NCBI GenBank assembly: GCA_013373625.1
Contig: JABXHM010000030.1
Coordinates: 27,008 to 91,007 of the forward strand
Source: Alteromonadaceae bacterium
Lineage (GTDB): Bacteria; Pseudomonadota; Gammaproteobacteria; Enterobacterales; Alteromonadaceae
Length of the DNA stretch: 64,000 nt
Direction of reading: 5' to 3'
Each line of letters begins with the position of its first letter. The stretch's first letter is position 1. Shown here piece by piece: positions 1 to 8,025 of the stretch. Made by a program: the position numbers and the translations under genes. The notes under the pieces are model-generated. The model was given only the letters and a program-made list of their open reading frames with translations, searched no databases and had not been told where the DNA came from.

Positions 1-2100
1 TCATTTGCCAGCATGTCTTCCGGCGAAGCGTCCTTTGTTGATTTGCCACCGCTTTACACAGCCGACCAACTGGGTGTACAAATTAATATCAAACCATTGC
101 AGTCCGCCCGTCGTCTGATTGTTACCTTTGCACTGCCCGCATTGCAGCTTGAAATAGACACTAAGCCACTGGATTTTATTAGCCATGTGCTGGGCGATGA
201 AGGCGCTGGCAGTTTATTTGCTTATCTAAAAGCAAAAGGCTGGGCGACTAATTTGATTGCCGGCTCAGGTATCGAAGGTAAAACATTCAAAGACTTCAAT
301 ATAAATTTACAGTTGACCGACTCAGGATTAGCTAATCAGGATGGCATCATAAATGCCATATTTTATGCATTAAAATTACTTCAAACTGCCTGCGACGAAG
401 ATTGGCGGTTGCAGGAAAAAGCGAAACTTAATCAGTTGGCCCGCCAATATGATGATTCTCACAAACCATTACAAGCTATCAGCGACCTGGCTGAACTGCA
501 TCAGTATTTTGACTGGCACGATATCGCCAGGGCTTGTCAGCGTGAAGTATTAACTAAACAAAGCTTAGAAAGCGCGCTGAGCCACTTTCATCCGCAAAAC
601 CTCAGGCTCAAAGTAATAGCACCTGATATTGATACCGATCAGCGGTGTGCATATTACGATGCAGAATATGCCATGCAGCCCATCAGCAGTGACAAGCTTG
701 CAAGTTGGCACCATCCAAAAATTGTTAAAGCAATCTATTTGCCACCGCCTAACCCGTTTATCGGTGACAGTTACAGTTTAAGTAAGCTAGAACAAAAGTA
801 TGCCCTGCCCCAACCTGTTGTCGCGACCAAAGGTATGGAGTTTTGGTTTTGCCAGGATCATCAGTTTGCCTTACCTAAAGGTGATATTTTTGTCTCATTT
901 GACGTTCCGGCACTGGCTCAGAATATTCATCAAGTGGCCGCCAAGCGTTTATGGTTAGCGGCGGTTAACGATTACTTACAGGGCCAGTTTTATCGTGCTG
1001 AAATTGCGGGGTTACATTATCGTATCTATGGCCACCAGGGTGGGTTTAGCCTGCATACCCGAGGGTTCAGTGCACAGCAGGGACAGTTGGTTAGTCGCTT
1101 AATTAATGCGATTGGAGAGTTTTCTCCGGATCCGCAAACTTTTCATCAGGTTCAACAAGTGCAGTGCCAGAGCTTGCACAACACCTTGTTGAACAAGCCT
1201 ATTAACCGACTCTTTTCTCGCCTCAGCGTGTTAATACAACGCAATACACACGCGCCTATCGATATGCTTGATGCGGTAGCCGGTTGTCAGTTTGACGATA
1301 TAAAGGTTGTGCGCGACCGTGCTTTTGATTACTACCATATTGACGGACTCATTCACGGTAACTGGTCTGCCGATGCCGCTAAACGTATTATTGAGTCGGT
1401 AGATGCACAAACACCAAACGCAAAAGCGCCGCCATTATCGCGCCCTGTCGCTAATTTACCCTTGGGTAAAACACTCTATCATGAAGTCATTTGTGAACAC
1501 GATGATGCGGCTATCGTGCTCTTTTTGCAGGCACCTAGCAATGATGTATGGGATGTCGCAATGTGCATGGTGTTGGAGCAGATGTTAGCCGGCGCATTTT
1601 TTAATACACTGCGCACCGAAAAACAACTCGGCTATATTGTGGGCACAGGTTATGTCACCCATAACCAACATCCTGGCATCGCATTCTACATTCAAAGCCC
1701 GAATAATTCCCCGCAGGTATTATTGGAGCACATTACCGCTTTTTTAAAGCAGCAAACCAGCGAAAGGGCTTTTTATCAAAACTACTGGCCACACATTCAA
1801 CGCAACTTACTAAAACAATTACAAGATGCTGATTTAAATCAGTCTATGCGTTCGCAACGAATATGGCAGAGTCTGGGAGCAAACGATCCGACGCTTAATC
1901 ATAATTTACACGTTGCCAGTACCATTGAATCGATGCAATTTTCCGACATTGAGAATTACGCCAATGACATGAGTGTGAATCAAAGCTTTAAGCAGTTAGT
2001 TTTGTTTGCGCCAGGCAAATTTCCGTCAATTTCTGCGCCGCACGATGTGAGCATTGCCAATATCGCTGACTTTAAATCCAAAGTTGAGTTTTACCTTTGA
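1..2100 (+). CDS. Insulinase-family (M16) zinc peptidase, C-terminal part, 5' end cut by window
   Basis: The reading frame is open from the first base (Ser-Phe-Ala-Ser before the first Met at 13), so the gene starts upstream of the window and about 700 residues of an expected ~900 are present. The piece carries the inactive middle and C-terminal repeats of a pitrilysin/insulysin-type peptidase. The best landmark is RTEKQLGYIVGTGY, at nucleotides 1613-1654, a conserved M16 C-terminal motif. The zinc-binding HxxEH motif belongs to the missing N-terminal domain, so catalytic competence cannot be judged here. M16A enzymes degrade short peptides in the periplasm or cytoplasm. The next gene begins 180 bases later with its own apparent start signals, so no operon is implied. 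Confidence 0.85.
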   Translation, partial: SFASMSSGEASFVDLPPLYTADQLGVQINIKPLQSARRLIVTFALPALQLEIDTKPLDFISHVLGDEGAGSLFAYLKAKGWATNLIAGSGIEGKTFKDFNINLQLTDSGLANQDGIINAIFYALKLLQTACDEDWRLQEKAKLNQLARQYDDSHKPLQAISDLAELHQYFDWHDIARACQREVLTKQSLESALSHFHPQNLRLKVIAPDIDTDQRCAYYDAEYAMQPISSDKLASWHHPKIVKAIYLPPPNPFIGDSYSLSKLEQKYALPQPVVATKGMEFWFCQDHQFALPKGDIFVSFDVPALAQNIHQVAAKRLWLAAVNDYLQGQFYRAEIAGLHYRIYGHQGGFSLHTRGFSAQQGQLVSRLINAIGEFSPDPQTFHQVQQVQCQSLHNTLLNKPINRLFSRLSVLIQRNTHAPIDMLDAVAGCQFDDIKVVRDRAFDYYHIDGLIHGNWSADAAKRIIESVDAQTPNAKAPPLSRPVANLPLGKTLYHEVICEHDDAAIVLFLQAPSNDVWDVAMCMVLEQMLAGAFFNTLRTEKQLGYIVGTGYVTHNQHPGIAFYIQSPNNSPQVLLEHITAFLKQQTSERAFYQNYWPHIQRNLLKQLQDADLNQSMRSQRIWQSLGANDPTLNHNLHVASTIESMQFSDIENYANDMSVNQSFKQLVLFAPGKFPSISAPHDVSIANIADFKSKVEFYL

Positions 2101-2195
2101 ACAAAATGCGACCACTAAAGATGCTTAAACAAGCAGGGTTGTAGAAGAATTACACAAGCGCTTTTGTACGACAAAAAAAACCTTGTAGATCACCT

Positions 2196-2220
2196 GCATA
2201 TTGGGCATATTGGGTATGGA
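2196..2220. repeat. 9-bp tandem repeat upstream of the sensor gene
   Basis: GCATATTGG occurs twice in direct tandem (2196-2204 and 2205-2213), followed by a partial third unit, GTATGG. It lies about 70 bases before the start of the large sensor gene, where a regulator could bind. No function is known to me. Confidence 0.4.
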
Positions 2221-2280
2221 TAGAAGGGATGCTAACCACTTTAAATTACAATAATATAAGGCATACATTGCCAAAGGTGT

Positions 2281-5200
2281 ATGGTGCGCTCAACCCACGT
2301 AATGACAGCAACACTACTGACAGTAGTGTTTATAATTTTTGCCCGTATAGCGATAGCTGCAACGGCGCTTAGTGATATTCGCTTCAACGAATACACACGT
2401 GAAGATGGTATTACTGACCATACAATAATGTCGATCGTGGAAGATCAGCACGGTTTTTTGTGGGTAGGTTCAGTAGACGGTCTTTACCGCTTCGATGGGT
2501 ACAATTTCAAGCACTATCGCCACTCATCTCAATACGAAAACTCAATTCCGCCTGGTTTTGCACGCGCGATGTTTTTATCTTCAACAGGTGAACTCTGGAT
2601 CGGCACCTACTCTGGCTTGGCAAAATATCAGCCAGAGACTGATGACTTTAAAGTATACAACAGCGAAAACTCCCTGATCAGAAATGATGATATATGGTCC
2701 ATCAGCGAAGATAATCAGGGCAATATTCTTGTCGCCGACACGTCGAACATTTATTCCATAGATGCACAAAACGAAAGCCTGTCATTGCTCGACGATCGTA
2801 TAGACTTTCCAGACGATATTAATATCATCCGTAATGAGCCGACTCGGATCTGGATTGGCACATACGCGTCGGGGGCTTTTATATACGATAAAAAGCGTCG
2901 ACAACTGTTCTCTTTGGAAACCGTCAATCCATGGGGCATTAATGTTACAGCCACATCCGTATACGATATTAAGGTAATTGACGGTAAATACTGGCTGGCT
3001 ACGAATGACGGTATCTGGGTTATCAATAACCAGGGCGAAACAGTACGAAATATTAATACTGACTCATACCCGCAATTAATTAATTCTACCGTGCGGGCTA
3101 TTCAGGAAATTGAAGAAGGCTTGATTTGGTTTGGCACTGAAGACGGATTGGGAATCTACAACCTCGTTAAAGATAAACTTACCGTTTTGGGTAAAGATAC
3201 GCAAAGTCTAACCTATTTAAGTAACCAGTTTATTCGTCACATTTACCCAGACTCAAGTGGCTCCATTTGGCTGGCAACGTTTGAAGGTTTATATCGTCAC
3301 AACCCAGCGACTAACTCATTACGATTATATGCGCATGCCGGCAGTGCTTCTGCAAATAACGGCTCAGAACGAATCTGGGCTATTGACGAAGACAGTAGCG
3401 GTAATCTTTGGATTGCTACACAAAGTGCCGGGCTGGGCCGATTTAATTTATCTAACAACACGCTCGACTACTTTATCACCGATCATCCAAATCAAATATG
3501 GGATATGGTGATTGACCAACAAGACTATATCTGGCTCGCAACCTCCAAAGGAATTGAACTCTATACCGAGCGCAATGGCGAAATGGTTTTGGTAGAACGG
3601 TTTATGAATGGCATGATCGTAGATGTTATTCATTATGATGGGCGCAGCATCTGGTTCTGGACTCAGGAAAACGGTTTAGTTTCAATAGAACCTGCAACAG
3701 ATAATAGTAAGGACTCTCTTAGTTCAAGTTTTAAATATGAAGTAAAGAATCATCCTGACAAGCTAAAGAGTTCAATCTATTCACCAATTTACACCGATAA
3801 CGATGGAAACCTTTGGCTGACCACTCAGGGCAAGCTAAAGATTTTCAGTCCAGACCTAAATAAGGTCGTTAGCACTATAAGCCTTAAAATTGACAAAACC
3901 AAAGACGCATCACCGGTAAAATCGGTTTATGAGTGGGGTAATTACTATTGGCTGACTACACACATCTCCGGGATATTTCAGCTCGATAAAGATACCTTAA
4001 AGCCGATCAATCACTATTCATTGGATTTTTATGGCAATGTACTATCGGCAATTGGTCTTAAAGACTCTATATGGATGGCTTCAGACACCGAGATCAGGCA
4101 GATAACCCTGCCGGATGTGGAGTTTGACATCACACTTACTGAGCAAAAGCTTGAGTATAATAGTTATTCAGAAGGTGCTATTGCCAGTACCAGTGACAAT
4201 GCGTTAGTTTTTGGCGGCGGTAAAGGCTTTCATTATTTTTACCCGGAGTTTTTAGCGTTTGACGAATTTAACGATATACCGTCAAGAATACCGCAAGTGT
4301 TTTCGTTACGTATATTTGGCAAAGAGCAAAAATTTAGGTCGAGCACTGGTACCGATTTATTAGATAAACCCCTGTACCTCAAAGATTCGCTTACCCTTGC
4401 TTACACCGATTCGCGCTTCAGTCTTGGCTTTGGCGTCGTTAATGCAGTATCACCACAAACGGTCAAATACCGTTACAAACTCACAGGCTGGGATCACAAC
4501 TGGACCGAAGCGGGAGCGGAACGTAAAGCATTTTATAATAACGTCTCGTTTGGTGACTATGTATTTGAAGTGCAAGCAAAAGAAGATGGTAAAATGTGGT
4601 CGCCATCACGTAAACTAACGTTAACCGTTTTGCCTCCACCTTGGCTGCACCCTGCTGCACTGATTTTTTATGGCTTTTTTGCTGCCGTAATTACCTTATA
4701 TGTGGTTCGACAATATCATATGCGTCGCCGGCAACGCATTGCCATTTCAGAATCTGAAGAGCGCCTTAAACTTACGCTTTGGAGCAGTGGCGATGAATTA
4801 TGGGACTGGGATGTGTACCGTGGTCAGGTGTATCGTTCCAATACCTGGGGTACTCTGGACTTTCCTCAGGATGATATCCGCACAAGCAGTGGCTATGAGG
4901 CCAATATTCATGTTCATGATTTAAAGCGTGTTCAGGAAGCTTTAAAAGAACATCTTGATGGTAAATCAGACTTTTTCGAACTTGCGTACCGTGCTAAAAC
5001 CTTTAATAACTCATGGGTATGGATTCTGGACCGCGGCAAAGTAGTGCAGCGCGATCACAACAATGAGCCGATCCGAATGACCGGAACGCTGAAAAATATC
5101 CAGCATTTAAAAGATGCTGAAGAACAGCTAAACCTGTTTAAACGGTCAATTGAAAATATCTCTGAAGGGGTATTTATAACCGATACTAAATTCCGTTTTA

Positions 5201-6810
5201 TATCGGTGAACAATGCCTATTGTAAATATACTGGCGAAACTCGCGATCAGGCGCTGGCTACATACCTGTACTTTCACCAGTATCCCGATGCATTTACCGA
5301 AGAAATCAAGAAAACCCTTCGGGTAAAAGGTAACTGGAGCGGAGAAGTAGAAAGTAACCGGGTAAACGGTGAACGCTATGAAATAGAGCTCAATATCGAT
5401 GCCGTACATGATGATGATGGCCGTATATCACATTTTGTTGGGGTATTTTCTGATATTACTTCGCGCAAGAGCACCGAAAAAGAACTGCTAAAGCTGGCTA
5501 ATTCTGACCCGCTTACCGAACTGCCTAACCGCTCCTTTTTCCAGGCCAGTCACAATAATCTGGTCCGTAAAGGCACCCCCCATGCATTGCTATGCCTGGA
5601 TATGGATAACTTTAAAAAGATAAATGACTCCTTAGGTCACCAAACCGGCGATATATTAATTAAACAAGTCGCTAAGCGCATCCAGCGCATGACCAATAAT
5701 AACTCAACCTGTTATCGACTCGGTGGTGATGAATTCAGCGTATTAATGGAAGATTTTTCAGATATCCATACCATTACTCATTTCGCTCAAAACGTGTTAA
5801 ATACACTCTCGAGGCCGTTTATTATTAATAAACAAGAGTTTGTACTCGGCGCCAGTATTGGTATTGCTTTGTATCCGGAAGATGGCTCTTCACCACAGGA
5901 AATGCTTAAAAACGCCGATACCGCAATGTATTTTGCCAAGAATAACGGCGGCAACAGTTACCAGTTCTTCAGTGGCGAAATGAATCAGAATGCGGTGCGT
6001 CAGTTACAAATTGAAAATCTCATTCGCCAAGGTATCAAAGACGATCTGTTTACCGTGTTTTATCAGCCCAAGGTAGATATAACGACAGGTAAGCTGGTTA
6101 GTATGGAAGCCTTGGTACGATTTGAGCATCCAAACAAAGGTATAGTGAGCCCGGGTCAGTTTATTCCGCTAGCCGAGCAAACCGGTCAAATTATCGAAAT
6201 CGGTGAGCAGGTACTACGCAAAGCCTGCGAAGACACCAAACGTTGGGTAAAAGCGGGCTTATTTAATGGTCGTGTCGCGGTCAATATTTCAGCTAAGCAA
6301 TTCGAAATGCCAGACCTGGATGATCGCATTGAACAAGTTTTGCGACAAGTGGGTTTATCGCCTCTTCACCTGGAGTGTGAAATTACCGAAGGTACGCTGA
6401 TGGCGAATCCCGAAGAAGGCCTGAGAATGATGCAACGACTCCGTGACCGCGGTATTCATCTGGCATTAGACGACTTTGGTACAGGCTACTCCTCGTTGGC
6501 ATATTTAAAGAAATTCCCACTCAACACGCTTAAAATAGATAAAGCGTTCATTGATGATATTGCAGAGAGTAATGTCGATCGTCATATGGCCGCGGCTATC
6601 ATCAACATTGCTCATAACCTTGGTCTTAAGGTGGTTGCTGAAGGGGTAGAATACGAGGAGCAATTGAATATTCTGCGCCGTTATGATTGTGAGATGCTAC
6701 AAGGTTTCTTATACAGTAAACCATTAAACGCTGAGCGCTTTGAAAAACTTTTAAAAGAAAACAGCTTGTTGCATAAAATTATCAACAAGGTCTCTCCCAA
6801 TAAGCAGTAA
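2281..6810 (+). CDS. Membrane sensor: two-component-type propeller, Y_Y_Y, PAS-PAS-GGDEF-EAL
   Basis: This 1509-residue protein is a predicted cyclic-di-GMP enzyme. An N-terminal signal (1-27) precedes repeated Trp-rich propeller blades of Reg_prop type (WVGSVDGLYRFDG, IWLATFEGLYRHN and similar) to about residue 640. A Y_Y_Y domain follows near 729-780 (YRYKLTGWDHNW), then one membrane helix at about 786-810. Two PAS domains lie at about 822-940 and 950-1065. The GGDEF domain has an intact GGDEF near residue 1148, and the EAL domain has intact EAL near 1276 and DDFGTGYSSL near 1395, so both activities may be present. The ATG at 2281 has AAAGGTG just upstream. Propeller/Y_Y_Y sensors usually end in a histidine kinase, and here the kinase is replaced by a c-di-GMP module. 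The ligand is unknown; related periplasmic propellers often sense carbohydrates. Confidence 0.9.
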   Translation: MVRSTHVMTATLLTVVFIIFARIAIAATALSDIRFNEYTREDGITDHTIMSIVEDQHGFLWVGSVDGLYRFDGYNFKHYRHSSQYENSIPPGFARAMFLSSTGELWIGTYSGLAKYQPETDDFKVYNSENSLIRNDDIWSISEDNQGNILVADTSNIYSIDAQNESLSLLDDRIDFPDDINIIRNEPTRIWIGTYASGAFIYDKKRRQLFSLETVNPWGINVTATSVYDIKVIDGKYWLATNDGIWVINNQGETVRNINTDSYPQLINSTVRAIQEIEEGLIWFGTEDGLGIYNLVKDKLTVLGKDTQSLTYLSNQFIRHIYPDSSGSIWLATFEGLYRHNPATNSLRLYAHAGSASANNGSERIWAIDEDSSGNLWIATQSAGLGRFNLSNNTLDYFITDHPNQIWDMVIDQQDYIWLATSKGIELYTERNGEMVLVERFMNGMIVDVIHYDGRSIWFWTQENGLVSIEPATDNSKDSLSSSFKYEVKNHPDKLKSSIYSPIYTDNDGNLWLTTQGKLKIFSPDLNKVVSTISLKIDKTKDASPVKSVYEWGNYYWLTTHISGIFQLDKDTLKPINHYSLDFYGNVLSAIGLKDSIWMASDTEIRQITLPDVEFDITLTEQKLEYNSYSEGAIASTSDNALVFGGGKGFHYFYPEFLAFDEFNDIPSRIPQVFSLRIFGKEQKFRSSTGTDLLDKPLYLKDSLTLAYTDSRFSLGFGVVNAVSPQTVKYRYKLTGWDHNWTEAGAERKAFYNNVSFGDYVFEVQAKEDGKMWSPSRKLTLTVLPPPWLHPAALIFYGFFAAVITLYVVRQYHMRRRQRIAISESEERLKLTLWSSGDELWDWDVYRGQVYRSNTWGTLDFPQDDIRTSSGYEANIHVHDLKRVQEALKEHLDGKSDFFELAYRAKTFNNSWVWILDRGKVVQRDHNNEPIRMTGTLKNIQHLKDAEEQLNLFKRSIENISEGVFITDTKFRFISVNNAYCKYTGETRDQALATYLYFHQYPDAFTEEIKKTLRVKGNWSGEVESNRVNGERYEIELNIDAVHDDDGRISHFVGVFSDITSRKSTEKELLKLANSDPLTELPNRSFFQASHNNLVRKGTPHALLCLDMDNFKKINDSLGHQTGDILIKQVAKRIQRMTNNNSTCYRLGGDEFSVLMEDFSDIHTITHFAQNVLNTLSRPFIINKQEFVLGASIGIALYPEDGSSPQEMLKNADTAMYFAKNNGGNSYQFFSGEMNQNAVRQLQIENLIRQGIKDDLFTVFYQPKVDITTGKLVSMEALVRFEHPNKGIVSPGQFIPLAEQTGQIIEIGEQVLRKACEDTKRWVKAGLFNGRVAVNISAKQFEMPDLDDRIEQVLRQVGLSPLHLECEITEGTLMANPEEGLRMMQRLRDRGIHLALDDFGTGYSSLAYLKKFPLNTLKIDKAFIDDIAESNVDRHMAAAIINIAHNLGLKVVAEGVEYEEQLNILRRYDCEMLQGFLYSKPLNAERFEKLLKENSLLHKIINKVSPNKQ

Positions 6811-7376
6811 CCACCGGTTAAGTTAAAGACCTTCAGTAGCTAAATAAGGCAAGATTGTGGTTACTTCTGGCGCCTTGGGGTAATGATAGCTGACCCGCTT
6901 CCCTCCCAACAAGATATCCCCTGAGCAGGCCTTACAGGCATTATTTATCGGTAACCGCCACCAAGCTATCAACTATCCGTAATCACCGAGCAGCTTGCCT
7001 ATCAACGCGCAGTGTACCCATCTCATTACGAACACAGCTTCCTCCCTAACTCTAAAGCTCAACACAAGCCAACCAATTGATTTGATATCGTCCGAGAAAA
7101 TAGTAAAGCCAGTTAATTTACAATTTATCTGCGGTTAATACTCCTAACCGATTAAAATTTAAATATTTTTAGCATTATAGAGAATGCTTATTCCCCAACT
7201 TGGCATCAAATTTATGAATACTTTTTGTAAATGAGATTAAATATTGAGCATACCAAGACAACATTTTCCTTTAAACGGCAGATAAATGCACAGTGCGGCA
7301 AATTTATGTAGCAACGTTTTTTTGACGCTTATCCGTAATTAACTCTAAGCAATTGATATTTATATACTTTAAAGTT
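6811..7376. other. Gene-free stretch
   Basis: About 570 bases after the sensor gene contain no convincing reading frame, RNA gene or terminator that I can see. The second half is AT-rich and leads into the sigma-54-type promoter of the small peptide gene. Confidence 0.5.
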
Positions 7377-7393
7377 TGGCACGCTGTTCGCAT
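7377..7393 (+). promoter_or_regulatory. Sigma-54 (RpoN) type -24/-12 promoter
   Basis: TGGCACG-N4-TCGCA matches the RpoN consensus TGGCACG-N4-TTGCA with one mismatch. The GG (7378-7379) and GC (7390-7391) are separated by exactly 10 bases. Transcription would start near 7403, about 60 bases before the ATG at 7466. The enhancer-binding activator site was not identified. Confidence 0.6.
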
Positions 7394-7465
7394 TAGACTA
7401 ATTGACAATAAAATTTGTCGGCAGTTTTGTTTTGTTTGTTTTGTTATAATAACGAGGATAGAAAA

Positions 7466-7618
7466 ATGTTGAAAGCATACGCAGTGGCATTAGTAATTTC
7501 TACAGCAGCACCTGTAGCCGATAAGCAAGAAGGCGCACAGAAAGCACCTGTACAGAAAAAAGAAGTAGCAACTGAGACTCAACAGTATAAGCCAAAAACT
7601 AGCGCTGCTCGCATTTAA
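7466..7618 (+). CDS. Small 50-residue peptide, unknown
   Basis: The start at 7466 is preferred because GAGGA lies 7 bases upstream (7454-7458); an upstream TTG at 7415 would add an unlikely Cys-rich leader. The peptide begins with a short hydrophobic stretch (MLKAYAVALVISTAAPVA) that could be a weak signal or membrane-association segment. A polar, Lys/Gln/Thr-rich tail follows that looks disordered. No family is recognised. It sits alone between a sigma-54-type promoter and an intrinsic terminator, which argues for a real transcription unit. It could be a small exported protein; a chance open frame cannot be excluded. Confidence 0.55.
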   Translation: MLKAYAVALVISTAAPVADKQEGAQKAPVQKKEVATETQQYKPKTSAARI

Positions 7619-7638
7619 GCGGTTAGTAAAGAATTCTT

Positions 7639-7664
7639 AAAAAGGAGCACTGGCTCCTTTTTTT
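7639..7664 (+). terminator. Intrinsic terminator of the small peptide gene
   Basis: An A-run, GGAGC, a four-base loop, GCTCC and seven T residues form a compact rho-independent terminator 20 bases after the stop codon. Its A/T flanks make it potentially bidirectional, which would also serve the convergent small membrane protein gene. Confidence 0.85.
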
Positions 7665-7860
7665 ATGCCTGCAAATAGGCGTTATTAAAGCCACAATCCC
7701 TCCTGAATCGCATATGCCGGCTAATAGCAAACATTGGCCATACCAACGGACCCAAGAGTAATCCTACAATCGCCCATTGCCGCGCAGATAAACCCGATTT
7801 AATGGCTTCGACATAGTAGTAACAACTGCTTGCCAGGCAAACTATAAATATCGTCAACAT
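7663..7860 (-). CDS. Small membrane protein, unknown
   Basis: The product is a 65-residue protein counted from the ATG at 7860; a TTG four codons upstream (7872) is an alternative start. It has two predicted membrane segments: an N-terminal one (LTIFIVCLASSCYYYV) and a second around WAIVGLLLGPLVWPMFAI, with a basic cytoplasmic linker and a HMRFRR tail. A GAGTG just upstream of the ATG could be the ribosome-binding site. I do not recognise a named family. Membrane-protein composition and two well-formed hydrophobic segments make it more likely real than chance. It converges on the 7639-7664 terminator. Confidence 0.55.
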   Translation of the reverse strand: MLTIFIVCLASSCYYYVEAIKSGLSARQWAIVGLLLGPLVWPMFAISRHMRFRRDCGFNNAYLQA

Positions 7861-7978
7861 TTTGACACTCAATTAATTCGAAATGACTTTTGCGCAAATT
7901 GCAAAATATTGAAACAGTAAACGGGCGTGAATTTTACTTATATTTGCATAGAAAACCACCGTTTTTACGGCTTAAAGC

Positions 7979-8006
7979 AAAAAAACCGGGCTAAGCCCGG
8001 TTTTTA
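7979..8006 (-). terminator. Intrinsic terminator after fadJ, probably bidirectional
   Basis: CCGGGCT-A-AGCCCGG is flanked by a seven-A run on one side and a five-T run on the other. In the minus direction it lies 20 bases after the fadJ stop codon. Confidence 0.85.
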
Positions 8007-8025
8007 ACTATTTGGTTACATTGTA

